Shown piece by piece: positions 1 to 9,647 of a DNA stretch of 64,000 nucleotides. A program made the translations under genes and the position numbers. The notes beneath the pieces are model-generated. The model was not told the DNA's origin, ran no database searches, and saw only the letters and a list, made by a program, of their open reading frames with translations. Every line of letters starts with the position of its first letter. The first letter of the stretch is position 1. Source of the DNA: Chitinophagaceae bacterium. GTDB lineage: Bacteria > Bacteroidota > Bacteroidia > Chitinophagales > Chitinophagaceae. Location of the stretch: NCBI GenBank assembly GCA_016722465.1, contig JADKJC010000013.1, forward strand, positions 806,001 to 870,000. Reading direction: 5' to 3'.

Positions 1-1
1 A

Positions 2-370
2 GAAGAAGAAGGAAAGATGGTGAACAAATTTTTCTTGCTGGATCTTGAATATAGCCATGTAAATGCACTTACCCTTAGCTGGACCATTGTGCATCCCATT
101 ACAGAAGAAAGCCCGTTTTATAGCTTCACCAAAGAAGACTTTGCCAACACCCGTGGAGAAATACTGGTTTTTATAAAAGCTTTTGATGACATGTTCAGCA
201 ATACGGTGGTGGCCCGGAGTTCTTATACACTAAATGAAATTGTGATAGGTGCAAAATTTGTTCCCATGTATCACCGGAATGAAGACAAGGATACTACAGT
301 GCTTGATCTGGAAAAACTGAATGTTTATACGGAAGCCGGCATCAGTGGTTATTTTGAAGGCAAGTCGTAG
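2..370 (+). CDS. Inward-rectifier potassium channel (KirBac type), C-terminal part
   Basis: This is the 3' end of a gene that begins before the window; the frame is open from base 2. The visible part matches the cytoplasmic C-terminal immunoglobulin-like domain of prokaryotic Kir channels: an LSWTIVHPI segment near the start, then VVARSSY, EIVIGAKFVPMYHR and a short acidic/hydrophilic tail. In the family this domain forms the cytoplasmic gating assembly below the membrane pore; the pore helices and selectivity filter are not in the window. It converges on the LptD-like gene, and the two coding ends overlap by about 22 bp. Family call is from recognisable motifs; function as a K+ channel is inferred. 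Confidence 0.8.
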   Translation, partial: EEEGKMVNKFFLLDLEYSHVNALTLSWTIVHPITEESPFYSFTKEDFANTRGEILVFIKAFDDMFSNTVVARSSYTLNEIVIGAKFVPMYHRNEDKDTTVLDLEKLNVYTEAGISGYFEGKS

Positions 371-3000
371 AAATAGCGGGTGCGGTTTACTTTAATATCT
401 CTTAATAAGGCCGACTTTGGACTTATGATGAGGGAGAAAAATTTCCTGTCACCTACAGGATAAATAGTAATGGCCATTTGCCAGCAATGCATTTCCCTGG
501 CGATGGAAAACGATATCAGCCCCAGGTCACTTGTTGTAAAATTATAACTTCCGTTAAACCCGATCTGCCATTTTTCTGTAAGCCTTACGCTGCCACCAAA
601 ATTGGCATCTGAATAATAGCTAGTCTTGAATTTTTTTAATGGCCTGTTAAACGCCTGGGAAAAACGAAAGGAGAACCCAAAATTAACCGACCATGGAATA
701 CTGAAATCGGCAAAGTCTGCAGGATTGTTGCTGATATAGGCAGCCTCTTCCTGTTCCTCGGTAAGCTGCTCCCCTGTCATCGGGTTTACGCCTCTGCCCA
801 ATGCTTTTTTTGTTGTAGCCTGCTTGGTTTTATCCCCGCCTTTAAAACTGGTGGATAGGGAAACATTTCCGTTTGATAAACGGCCCAGTGTAAATATTTT
901 ATCTTTCCATACCAGCCTGTTTATCCTGTTGCCGATGGTATCGTATTGGTATGGATCGAGGGAACCGCCGAAAGTAATATTGATCTTATCAAACAGGTTC
1001 GTCCTGGCACTCAGGCTCAGGTTAGTAAGCTGAAAAGAATCAATCAAAAAATTATAACCACCATTGATGCTGAATCCATCGATCAGCGTAATCTTCTTGG
1101 TGGCATCGGCACTGGTATCCTTTTTATCCCTCACTTTCATCTGGATATTGTTGTCGATACCAAAGCCAATACCGCCAAATTTCCCAGGACCAAAAGGCGA
1201 GTTCAGGTTATTTTCATATACATTGAACTGGCGGAAATTACCATTGGTATCCACCTGCGATTTGTAAAAATATTTACCATTCATATCCGGCTTGTAGCTG
1301 ATACTCATCGATGGCCTTATCTCATGGCGGATGGCCTGTATTTTTGAGTTTTTACTAAAGCCAAACATACCGAATATCCTGGTGGAAATACCCAGGCCAA
1401 ACGACATTTCCCTGGCGGAATAAAAACCTTTATTCAAACTGGTATCTAATTTTTTATTGGCCGCATCCCAGCTATATACCGTTTTCTTCTGGAACCATGT
1501 TTCGCTGTAGCTGACGCTTGGAGAAACCTGCAGTGCACCCAATGGCGGCAATGATAAACTAATGGGCACACTGTGCCGGGCACCCCAGATCATATTCTGT
1601 TTTATCTGGGTTAAAATAGGGCGGATATCTTTTGCAGCATTTGCTGTATCATCATAAAAATTAGTTTGGTTGGCAAAGCTGGTGTTTAATGCCACGCCAA
1701 TATTTTCATACCACTTCAATGTACCTGCAGCTTCCTTTCTCCTGAAAGGATACAACGTGTTCACATTAAAATTCACACTGGGCAACATAATACTGATCTG
1801 CTTGGAAACACTGTTTTGATTGTGGTTGGCCAGTATATTTATATTAAAGGGCTTGTCTTTCCAAACTTTGCTGTAGCTGATGGATGACTGGAGCTGGTTG
1901 CTGAAATTGAGCACCGGGTTGTTAGGCGTATTGAGGTTAAAACTGTTGCTGCCTGCATCAACGTTGGCAGTAAAAGTTACACCCGGTCTTGCCTTACTGT
2001 CCATACTGTGGCTCCACCTGATCTTAAAACTTTTGTTAACAGAATAATCAGGGTCTCCTTTAAAATTAATTTTCAGCCGTTGTATATCGATATTAAAATT
2101 GCCGGAGTACCGGTATCGTTTGTAATACCGTGGGCTTACGGCAAGCGGGTAAATACCAAATGGCAACACAATGGGCAATGGCACACCTTCAAACTCCGGA
2201 TGCACCGGCCCGGTAACGGCAAATTTTTTATTGATGAATTTTATTTTCTTGCTCACAAAGGCAAAATGCGGTGTATCAAGGTTACAGGTGGTGATCCTTG
2301 CTTTGTATGCATAAAAAGAGGTGGTATCAATCTTTTTAATTCTTTCACTGTACACAAACATTTCCCCCTGTTGTGTATAGGTTCCTTTGGTAAGCCCTTT
2401 ACCGCTTTTTGGACTAAACGAAATACTGTCACTAACAGTAATAAGGTCTCCCTGTTTAAAAGTGGGTGATGCAATTACTTTGCCGGTGCTGTCCTTTTTA
2501 AAACTGGCGGTGATCAGGTTGTTCTTCTGATCAAATGTGATGCCTGGTGCCGTCAACTCATTGTCTGCATACTTTGCCGTAGTGGAAGTGCCATACAATG
2601 TGATCTTATTGGCTGGCACATCCATTACCATTGAATCATCTGCATGATAATAAATGGGAGCATCCAGGGAATCTTTGGAGTATTTAAGTTTGAGTGTATC
2701 TCTTACAACGATAAAAGAATCTTTTTGCCTGCTGGCAATCGTAGTGTCTGTTACAGCACTGACCGGCAATCCGGTGGATGAAGCGGAATCAACGGCCGGG
2801 ATATTTTTTTGCTTTTTAGGTAATGGCCTTGGCTTTTTGGGAACAGGTGGTGTATCAGCAGTTAAAGTATTGTAAAAACTATTGGTGAAATTCACTGAAC
2901 CATGCAATTTATCAGCAGCCATTGCCGTTACCGCTATTACGAGGCCCAGCGCTATTGATGCCGATATATATTTTACCTTACCTTTGTTAGCGTTCATCAT
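349..3000 (-). CDS. lptD: LptD-like outer-membrane LPS assembly protein
   Basis: Large outer-membrane beta-barrel protein of the Bacteroidota LptD type, expected to insert lipopolysaccharide into the outer leaflet with the Lpt bridge. It has an N-terminal export signal, a proline/lysine-rich linker (PPVPKKPRPLPKK), an OstA-like N-terminal domain, and a long barrel region rich in alternating aromatic/polar strands. The conserved C-terminal end contains DRKFFSLIISPKSALLRDI. The frame stays open upstream to 3183, antisense to the amidase start, but I place the start at the ATG pair 3000/2997: the signal peptide begins there and a TATTTTTG -7 box lies just upstream at 3019-3012. It is divergent from the amidase gene. 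The OstA-like protein at 5423 is its likely partner in LPS export. Confidence 0.82.
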   Translation of the reverse strand: MMNANKGKVKYISASIALGLVIAVTAMAADKLHGSVNFTNSFYNTLTADTPPVPKKPRPLPKKQKNIPAVDSASSTGLPVSAVTDTTIASRQKDSFIVVRDTLKLKYSKDSLDAPIYYHADDSMVMDVPANKITLYGTSTTAKYADNELTAPGITFDQKNNLITASFKKDSTGKVIASPTFKQGDLITVSDSISFSPKSGKGLTKGTYTQQGEMFVYSERIKKIDTTSFYAYKARITTCNLDTPHFAFVSKKIKFINKKFAVTGPVHPEFEGVPLPIVLPFGIYPLAVSPRYYKRYRYSGNFNIDIQRLKINFKGDPDYSVNKSFKIRWSHSMDSKARPGVTFTANVDAGSNSFNLNTPNNPVLNFSNQLQSSISYSKVWKDKPFNINILANHNQNSVSKQISIMLPSVNFNVNTLYPFRRKEAAGTLKWYENIGVALNTSFANQTNFYDDTANAAKDIRPILTQIKQNMIWGARHSVPISLSLPPLGALQVSPSVSYSETWFQKKTVYSWDAANKKLDTSLNKGFYSAREMSFGLGISTRIFGMFGFSKNSKIQAIRHEIRPSMSISYKPDMNGKYFYKSQVDTNGNFRQFNVYENNLNSPFGPGKFGGIGFGIDNNIQMKVRDKKDTSADATKKITLIDGFSINGGYNFLIDSFQLTNLSLSARTNLFDKINITFGGSLDPYQYDTIGNRINRLVWKDKIFTLGRLSNGNVSLSTSFKGGDKTKQATTKKALGRGVNPMTGEQLTEEQEEAAYISNNPADFADFSIPWSVNFGFSFRFSQAFNRPLKKFKTSYYSDANFGGSVRLTEKWQIGFNGSYNFTTSDLGLISFSIAREMHCWQMAITIYPVGDRKFFSLIISPKSALLRDIKVNRTRYFYDLPSK

Positions 3001-3011
3001 TGCAGTTGCAG

Positions 3012-3019
3012 CAAAAATA
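3012..3019 (-). promoter_or_regulatory. Bacteroidota -7 box for the lptD-like gene
   Basis: On the minus strand this reads TATTTTTG, a full match to the TAnnTTTG element. It lies 12 bp before the ATG at 3000, so the leader would be very short. No clear -33 element was seen. Confidence 0.4.
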
Positions 3020-3094
3020 ATCATATTAGGTGCAACATGTTGTGAATAAAACCTTATAAAAATTATTAACCCCCTGGTAAACCAATTTTTAATT

Positions 3095-4111
3095 ATGCTC
3101 AAAGTAAAAGTTTGTGCAATTTTTTTAATATCCAGTCTCCTGTTTGCAGCAACCGCTGCTGCACAGAATACCAAATCACTCAAAACGATTATAGTAGATG
3201 CCGGTCACGGCGGAAAAGATTTTGGAGCCCATGGAGGGTATGAAGGCGGAATGAACTCCTATGAAAAGAATGTAACCCTTGCCATCAGCAATAAACTGGT
3301 TGCGGAATTAAAAAGGCAGTTGCCGGATGTAAAGATAATACCAACACGTACCACCGATATTTATCAATCACCTCCCGAAAAAGCGGACATTGCCAACGAA
3401 AATAAAGGCGACCTCTTTATTTGCATTCATGCAGATGCGGTGGCTTTACAAACCGGCCGCAGGCAGATAGGCACCCGGCAGGAAACAAGATATAAAGTAA
3501 CCGGCAAAAAGAAGAAAAGAAAAAAAACGCCTTATACTGTTACCGTTCCGGTATATGAATATTACAAAATAGGAAGTAAACGCAGCGGTACGAGTGTGTG
3601 GTTGTTTGCAGCACACAAAACCAGTGAAAAATTAAAAGCACTGATGAAGAATGGCGAAGAAATGGAAGTGGAAACCGACAACGACAGCACTTATAACAGC
3701 ATCAACTTTGCTGATCCGGAATACAGGATGATGGCACAGGTACATGCCAGCAGGTACCAGCAAAAAAGCATAAAACTTGCCGGCCTGGTAGATGATGAAA
3801 TAGACAAAACAGACAGGGCTGCACTGGGTATCAACCAGCGCCAAAAAGGCATTTGGGTGTTACAAGCTACCAACATGCCTGCCATTTTAGTAGAAACTGG
3901 TTTTATCACCAACCATGATGATGAACGCTACCTGAACAGTGACAAAGGCCAGCAGGAAATTGCTGAATGTATTGCAAAGGCAGTGAAGCGGTACAAAGAA
4001 CAACTGGAAAGCAATAAAGGGAATGCAGTCCCTGCTGTGGAAGATAAAGCAGAACAAAAAGTTTTAAAAGAAGCCACCACTTCCAAATACAGCGCTACTG
4101 ATCGTAACTGA
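3095..4111 (+). CDS. N-acetylmuramoyl-L-alanine amidase (Amidase_3, AmiC-like)
   Basis: Exported zinc amidase that cleaves the bond between MurNAc and the stem peptide of peptidoglycan. Residues 1-24 form a signal peptide ending ATAAAQ. The zinc and catalytic residues are visible: H38 in VDAGHGG, E57, H112 in CIHAD, and E267 in AILVETGF. A Lys/Arg-rich stretch (about 120-165) between the second and third ligands is larger than the minimal family fold and may be a regulatory or wall-binding insertion. ATG start at 3095. It is divergent from the LptD-like gene and precedes the MlaD and OstA-like genes, so it sits in an envelope-biogenesis block. Family call is firm; the specific septation role is inferred. 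Confidence 0.9.
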   Translation: MLKVKVCAIFLISSLLFAATAAAQNTKSLKTIIVDAGHGGKDFGAHGGYEGGMNSYEKNVTLAISNKLVAELKRQLPDVKIIPTRTTDIYQSPPEKADIANENKGDLFICIHADAVALQTGRRQIGTRQETRYKVTGKKKKRKKTPYTVTVPVYEYYKIGSKRSGTSVWLFAAHKTSEKLKALMKNGEEMEVETDNDSTYNSINFADPEYRMMAQVHASRYQQKSIKLAGLVDDEIDKTDRAALGINQRQKGIWVLQATNMPAILVETGFITNHDDERYLNSDKGQQEIAECIAKAVKRYKEQLESNKGNAVPAVEDKAEQKVLKEATTSKYSATDRN

Positions 4112-4295
4112 AGGCTGCAACAAAACGGAGGTGAGCGTTTCATCCGATACAAAAAAGAATGGCGTGGTACTCTTTTCAAAAAAAAGAACCGTTAACCCTC
4201 ACCGGCTCTTACAACCAATTCCCTTATTATTTGCCATTTATTTACAGCAGGCAACAGGGCTATAAATGCGGTAGCAGTGTAAATAGATTAATCCC

Positions 4296-4303
4296 TAATT
4301 TTG
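4296..4303 (+). promoter_or_regulatory. Bacteroidota -7 box for the mlaD-like gene
   Basis: TAATTTTG, a full match to TAnnTTTG, 21 bp before the ATG at 4325. It supports the MCE gene having its own promoter even though it follows the amidase on the same strand. Confidence 0.45.
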
Positions 4304-4324
4304 AACATCATCAATTAATTGCAA

Positions 4325-5338
4325 ATGACCATTTCTAACGAAACTAAAGTAGGCTCCCTTACGGCCATCGCTATTGTGATGCTGATATTAGGTTTCAATT
4401 TTTTAAAAGGTAAAAGCCTGGGCGTTAATAACACCCAATACTTAGCGGTATTTCACGATTTGCAGGGCCTTACAAAGGGAAATCCTGTAGTGATCAATGG
4501 AAAAGAAATAGGAACGGTTTATCAAACAAATGGCGGGAAAGACATGAGAGAGATGAAAGTGACCATTAATATGAAAGAAGAGGTGAATATTCCCGATGAT
4601 TCCTACGCCGTTATTACAAAATCTTTTTTGGGAAGTGTTCAACTGGAAATAAAACTGGGCGACAGTAAAAATTTAAAAAAAGATGGCGATAGCATCAGGA
4701 CGATCGGTACTGCTGACCTGATTGGAGATGCGATGAAAAAACTCGACCCCGTGTTATACCAGGTTACCAGTGCGGTGAAATCCCTGGATACCTTGCTGGG
4801 AACAGTAAACAGTGTGTTTGACCCCAATACAAAAAATAATATCAGGGCTACTATGGAAAACCTGAACAAGACTACAGCGGCACTCGCCGTATCTTCTGCC
4901 TCCTTGCAGGGAATGCTGAATACCCAGACAGGCTCTATCGCAAAAACAGTTGATAACCTGAACTCATTTACCGGCGCTTTAAAAAATAATAATGATAAGC
5001 TTACCCAAACCATGGCCAATGTAGAAACTGCCACCGGCAAATTTGCCAAACTCGACCTGCAGGCTACGTTGACCAACCTTGATGGAACAGTAAGCGAATT
5101 AAAAGGAATGCTTGCAAAAGCAAACAGCGACAAAGGCACCATGGGGCTGCTAATGAATGACCCCAGGTTGTACAATAACCTCAACGCCACTTCCAATAAA
5201 CTCAACCTGCTGCTGGATGATTTAAGGTTGCATCCAAAACGCTACATCAACATTTCAGTATTCGGCAAAAAAGATAAGAGCGGCCCATTAATGGTTCCAT
5301 TGCCCGACACCGTGAATGCTCCTTACACCAATCAGTAA
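4325..5338 (+). CDS. mlaD: MlaD-type MCE family lipid-transport protein
   Basis: Inner-membrane-anchored periplasmic substrate-binding protein of an Mla-type phospholipid transporter. One N-terminal transmembrane helix (about residues 8-25, SLTAIAIVMLILGFNF) is followed by a single MCE domain (about 35-115, including LQGLTKGNPVVINGKEIG). A long helical/coiled region rich in N, T and K (about 150-290) probably forms the hexameric tunnel. I chose ATG 4325 over the in-frame TTG at 4319. The partner ATPase (MlaF) and permease (MlaE) are not downstream here; in Bacteroidota they usually lie immediately upstream of mlaD, so this copy is separated from them. Family call is firm; the transported lipid is not visible. 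Confidence 0.82.
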   Translation: MTISNETKVGSLTAIAIVMLILGFNFLKGKSLGVNNTQYLAVFHDLQGLTKGNPVVINGKEIGTVYQTNGGKDMREMKVTINMKEEVNIPDDSYAVITKSFLGSVQLEIKLGDSKNLKKDGDSIRTIGTADLIGDAMKKLDPVLYQVTSAVKSLDTLLGTVNSVFDPNTKNNIRATMENLNKTTAALAVSSASLQGMLNTQTGSIAKTVDNLNSFTGALKNNNDKLTQTMANVETATGKFAKLDLQATLTNLDGTVSELKGMLAKANSDKGTMGLLMNDPRLYNNLNATSNKLNLLLDDLRLHPKRYINISVFGKKDKSGPLMVPLPDTVNAPYTNQ

Positions 5339-5422
5339 GCATTTTAATAAGTTGCTGTTTAAAATTGTGATTTCATTTATTTAAAAAAGCTGAAATTGCA
5401 GCGGCTTTAAATTACGAGTGAA

Positions 5423-7285
5423 TTGAGATCAACTGCTACTTACCGGTTTTTATTTTTTGTATTCCTGCTGTGCTGTGCAAATCATATTGCAATGGCACAA
5501 TCCCCCATCATTGCTCCTGCCACTTCAGATACCATCCGGCTGATACAGATATTAAAAGGTAACAGCATGAGGGAAAAATTAATTGACAGCAATTCCTTCA
5601 GAACCATTGCTGGCGATGTGCAGTTAAGGGAATCACTCACCCTTTTCAACTGCGACAGTGCTGCCATTAACAACCGAACCAATGTGATGGAAGCATTTGG
5701 CAATATCCACATCAACCAGAACGATAGCATACACACGTACTCACAATACCTCAAATACATTGGCCAGCAAAGAATTGCGTACCTCAAAAAAAATGTAAAG
5801 CTTACCGATAAAAAAGGAACCTTGTACACAGAGGAACTGGAGTACGACCTCAAAACAAATATCGGCACTTACAAAAACGGTGGCCGTGTGGTCAATGGCA
5901 AAACAACACTCACCAGTGAAGAAGGCGTGTACTATGCCGATACCAAGGATGTTTATTTTAAAAAGAATGTACACCTGGTGGATCCTAAATACAATATTGA
6001 TACAGACAGTTTGCTGTACAACACTCAAACACAGGTAGTGACTTTTATTACGCAAACCCATATTAAAAACAAAGAAGGCGGCGATGTGTATACAAGCAGC
6101 GGCACTTATGATCTGAAAAACGGCAAGGCATTCTTTGGCAGCCGTACGGTGTTTAAAGACAGTACCCGTACCTATGTAGCTGATAACAGCGCTATCGATG
6201 AAGCAACCGGCATTGCACAATTGGAAGGCCGTGCAGTGATAAGAGACAGTGTGAATGGCTATACGATCCTGGGTGACCAGATTTTTCTTAATAGGAAAAA
6301 CAACTCCTTTCTTGCAACCCGTAAACCAGTCTTAATTTTTAAAGGCGAAGGCAACGACAGTACATTTGTTGCCGCTGACACTTTATTTTCCGGGGTGATA
6401 ACAAAAGATATTTCAGGAAAAAAGAAGTTGGTACAGACAGACACACTGCAAAAAACAATCGTGATAAATGACAGCAGTATCATAACGTCTGCCGGCAGCG
6501 TAACAAAAACACCCCTGAGAGATTCAACAAAAAATTTATCTTACGAAAAAACTGATTCGCTGGTAAAGAAAACCGACAGCATCATTGTGAAAGCCGACAC
6601 TCCTCCGCTGCTGGACACCACCATGGCTGCAATGAAAGACACCGCACAGCTAAGCGATAATAACATTGCCGATGCACTACTGAAAAAAGATACTACCATC
6701 AATCTTTCAAAAGATACCGCCATCCGTTACTTCCAGGCATTTCATCATGTAAGGATCTACAACGATTCGCTGCAGGCAGTTTGTGACAGTTTGTTTTATT
6801 CTTCAGAAGATTCTGTGTTCAGGTTGTACCAGGACCCCCTGGTGTTCAGCAAGCGCTCCCAGATTTCCGGCGATACCATTCACCTGTACACGAAAAACAA
6901 AAAGGCCGATCGCATATACGTATTTGATAACGGCATCATCATTAATGAACTGAACGCTGAGATGTACAATCAAATTGGCGGGCGAACCCTGAATGGGTAT
7001 TTTAAAGATGGCGGTCTTGATTACATGAGAGTGAAAGGCTCGCCTGCAGAAAGTGTTTTTTATCCCCAGGATGATGACAGTGCTTATACCGGTATGAACC
7101 GCTGCAAGGGCGATGTGATCGATATTTATTTTATTGACAAAGCAGTGAACAAAGTAAAATTCATCAATGATGTGGATGGCACATTGTATCCCATGAACCA
7201 GGTGCCCGATGACCAGAAAAGGCTCGCCAGATTCAAATGGGAGGATGCCCGCCGCCCTAAAAACAAACTGGAATTATTTGAGTAA
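5423..7285 (+). CDS. OstA/LptA-like periplasmic protein
   Basis: Exported protein with a signal peptide ending IAMAQ and repeated beta-jelly-roll OstA/LptA-type strands. The repeats read as 'GDV..., ...AFGNIHINQNDSIHTYSQYLKY, ...KNVKLTDKKGTLYT'-like units across about residues 55-330. At 620 aa it is far longer than proteobacterial LptA (about 185 aa), as is usual for the Bacteroidota OstA-like family. Residues 355-445 are a Ser/Asp/Lys/Thr-rich linker, and a second OstA-like block follows (about 450-580). The start is a TTG at 5423; no in-frame ATG precedes the signal peptide. With the LptD-like protein it would form part of an LPS bridge; that pairing is inferred from family and proximity. 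Confidence 0.75.
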   Translation: MRSTATYRFLFFVFLLCCANHIAMAQSPIIAPATSDTIRLIQILKGNSMREKLIDSNSFRTIAGDVQLRESLTLFNCDSAAINNRTNVMEAFGNIHINQNDSIHTYSQYLKYIGQQRIAYLKKNVKLTDKKGTLYTEELEYDLKTNIGTYKNGGRVVNGKTTLTSEEGVYYADTKDVYFKKNVHLVDPKYNIDTDSLLYNTQTQVVTFITQTHIKNKEGGDVYTSSGTYDLKNGKAFFGSRTVFKDSTRTYVADNSAIDEATGIAQLEGRAVIRDSVNGYTILGDQIFLNRKNNSFLATRKPVLIFKGEGNDSTFVAADTLFSGVITKDISGKKKLVQTDTLQKTIVINDSSIITSAGSVTKTPLRDSTKNLSYEKTDSLVKKTDSIIVKADTPPLLDTTMAAMKDTAQLSDNNIADALLKKDTTINLSKDTAIRYFQAFHHVRIYNDSLQAVCDSLFYSSEDSVFRLYQDPLVFSKRSQISGDTIHLYTKNKKADRIYVFDNGIIINELNAEMYNQIGGRTLNGYFKDGGLDYMRVKGSPAESVFYPQDDDSAYTGMNRCKGDVIDIYFIDKAVNKVKFINDVDGTLYPMNQVPDDQKRLARFKWEDARRPKNKLELFE

Positions 7286-7374
7286 AGCAGCTCTGGCGGG
7301 TAACACTCACAACTACTGCCATAATTTTTATTTTACTTTAACTCAAATTTTTCAGGCTTTACACAACCATAGCA

Positions 7375-7382
7375 TAATTTTG
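7375..7382 (+). promoter_or_regulatory. Bacteroidota -7 box for the small barrel protein gene
   Basis: TAATTTTG matches TAnnTTTG and lies 34 bp before the ATG at 7416, giving a predicted leader of about 28 nt. Confidence 0.45.
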
Positions 7383-7415
7383 GCAGTCTCATACCAACCC
7401 ATTTAAACACACACA

Positions 7416-7865
7416 ATGAAAAAAAACATTTTATTAAGTTGCCTTATCGCAGCCATTTCCCTTTCAGCAACAGCACAGAACTACAACACAGCAGCCGGTA
7501 TCCGTTTAGGACCCAATTCAGCAGCCATTACCGCCGGCTTTACCGTAAAACATTTTTTAAATGAAAAAGCAGCAGTTGAAGGCATCGTTGGTATCAACAA
7601 TGGCTTTGGCATTTGCGGTTTGTATGAATTGCATTTCCCTATTGAAGCCGTAAATAACTTACAATGGTTTGCAGGTGCTGGTGGTTATTTCGCTGTAAGA
7701 AGCAGTACTACTTTTGTTGGCGCTGCCGGCATCGTTGGCCTCGATTATAAGTTTGATGAGATACCGCTGAATCTGTCACTGGACTGGAAACCGGAGTTGA
7801 ATATCATCAGCAAAATTGCTTTTGAATCATCGGGATTGGGCTTATCAGTTAGATACACTTTCTAA
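7416..7865 (+). CDS. Small outer-membrane beta-barrel protein, unknown function
   Basis: A 149-aa exported protein. Residues 1-20 are a typical signal peptide (MKKNILLSCLIAAISLSATA, cut before Q). The mature part consists of short amphipathic strands rich in Gly and aromatics and ends in VRYTF, the terminal-Phe signature of proteins inserted by BamA. Size and strand pattern fit an 8-stranded OmpA/OmpW-like barrel. I do not recognise a specific family. It has its own -7 box and stands alone between the OstA-like gene and the nnr gene. Confidence 0.7.
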   Translation: MKKNILLSCLIAAISLSATAQNYNTAAGIRLGPNSAAITAGFTVKHFLNEKAAVEGIVGINNGFGICGLYELHFPIEAVNNLQWFAGAGGYFAVRSSTTFVGAAGIVGLDYKFDEIPLNLSLDWKPELNIISKIAFESSGLGLSVRYTF

Positions 7866-8119
7866 TTTCTTCCAACAAAGCATCTTCACCGGACAATGTT
7901 TTATTATTTGTACGCAGCCAATGGTACATAACTGAACTGTTGTCCGGCTTTTCATTCCTGCTCCGGCACAGCCCCAACCGAAAACCCTCACCGGGGCATC
8001 CATTTCAATCCGGCGTAGGCTTTCAACAGTTTGAATTTTATTGAGCATTCTAAAAGCAATTGCACCAATACCAATTAAGATCATTCCCAACCCGTCCAAT
8101 GTTTTCGTAATTTTAATCT

Positions 8120-9599
8120 ATGAAAATCTTCTCCGCCAGTCAGATCAGGGATTGGGACCAGTTCACCATCAACAATAAACCCATTGCTTCCATCAACCTG
8201 ATGGAAAAAGCTGCCACTGCCTGTTACCACTGGATCAAAGAAAACCTTGCACCCGGCAAACAGTTTATCATCTTTTGCGGCAATGGCAACAATGGTGGTG
8301 ATGGCCTGGCCATTGCAAGAATGTTATTGAACGACGGGCAGCAGGTAAAGACTTTGTTTTAAAAACTGATAAGAGAAGCGCCGACTGTGCAATAAACCTG
8401 GAGCGATTGCATTCATTAAATGCCCCGGTGAATGAAATCTCAAACGAAAACGATCTTACCGGAATATTGAAAGAAGATATTGTAATAGATGCACTTGTTG
8501 GAACCGGCTTAAATAAACCATTACAGGGAATTGCACAGCTACTCGTTCAGCACATCAATGATTCAGCAGCCAGCATCATCAGCATTGACATGCCAAGCGG
8601 CCTCTTTGCAGATAGTTCTTCCATTGGCAATACCATTGTACAGGCTACTTACACACTCAGTTTTCAATGCAGCAAACTGGCTTTTCTATTTTCAGAGAAC
8701 AGTGAGTACACTGGAGAAATTCATGTACTCAACATTGGATTGCTGCAGCAGTATTATAAAAGTACCGAAAGTATTTTCGCTACCATCGATAAGCAACTCA
8801 TCCAGTCCATTTATAAACCAAGAAAACCCTTTGCCCATAAATATTCCCATGGGCATGCACTGCTTTATGCAGGCAGCAAAACCATGATGGGTGCAGCACT
8901 GCTCAGCGCCAAAGCCTGCCTGAGAAGCGGTGCAGGGCTGGTGACTGTTCATACCAGTGAAGCATTGATGCCTGTTATTCAAACGGCTATACCGGAAGCC
9001 ATCTCGTCTGCAGAAAATGATTTTGAATTGATCACAAAAAAGAAAGCAGCCATCGGCATCGGCCCGGGGCTGGAGATCAATGATGCCAATTCAAAACTAT
9101 TACAGCAGGTCATCAAAGACTGGGATGGGCCACTGGTAATTGATGCAGCCGGGCTGAGTTTACTGCAGCCCCTTGTTGAAAGCTTATCTAACCGGCAAAT
9201 CAACCCAGCCATCCTCACACCGCACACCGGCGAATTTGAAAAATTATTTGGCAAAAGCAATACTGATTTTGAAAGAATGAGAACAGCTCTCCGCAAAGCG
9301 GCTCAATCAACTGTTATATTATCCTCAAAGGAAAAAACAGCCTCGTTGCATGCCCGGATGGTTATGCTTTTTTCAATACTACTGGTAACAGCGGCATGGC
9401 TACAGCCGGCAGCGGTGATGTATTGACCGGTATCCTAACCGGTTTACTTGCACAGGGGTATAATTTTCTGCAAGCCTGCCTGCTGGGCGTTTACCTGCAT
9501 GGGCAGGCAGGCGATCTGGCAGCTGCTGAATTCTCTCCCGAAGCAATGATTGCCGGGGATATTACAGAACAATTGGGAGCAGCTTACAAACTGATATAA
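8120..9599 (+). pseudogene. nnr: Bifunctional NAD(P)H-hydrate epimerase/dehydratase, two apparent frameshifts
   Basis: Metabolite-repair enzyme that re-forms NAD(P)H from its hydrated damage products. The N-terminal YjeF epimerase domain shows FCGNGNNGGDGLAIARML and MPSGLFAD; the C-terminal ADP/ATP-dependent dehydratase domain shows HKYSHGHALLYAGS, IGIGPGL, LTPHTGEFEKL and TAGSGDVLTGILTGLL. The frame breaks twice. Near 8353-8355, adding one T restores KTFVLKTDKRSADCAINL. Near 9323-9324, adding one C (or any base) restores LKGKNSLVACPDGYAFFNTTGNSG leading into the TAGSGD motif. All conserved motifs are otherwise intact. This looks more like two undercalled homopolymers than a decayed gene. If the breaks are real, the protein is inactive. 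Confidence 0.85.
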
Positions 9600-9627
9600 A
9601 AAAGCACCCCGGTAAATGGAGTGCTTT
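9598..9627 (-). terminator. Terminator between nnr and the small basic protein gene
   Basis: Inverted repeat AAAGCACCCC (9601-9610) and GGAGTGCTTT (9618-9627), ten positions with one mismatch and a 7-nt loop. Read on the minus strand it is followed by six T residues, so it best serves the minus-strand gene ending at 9648. It may also stop nnr transcripts. Confidence 0.6.
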
Positions 9628-9647
9628 CATCAACAATAAATAATTAT

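Noticed and set aside
946..1347. Long plus-strand open frame inside the LptD-like gene
   Set aside because: Antisense shadow of a well-supported gene with no start context and unlikely composition.
7845..8099. 84-aa minus-strand frame in the gap before nnr
   Set aside because: It overlaps the end of the barrel gene and has no homology-like or signal features beyond a hydrophobic start.
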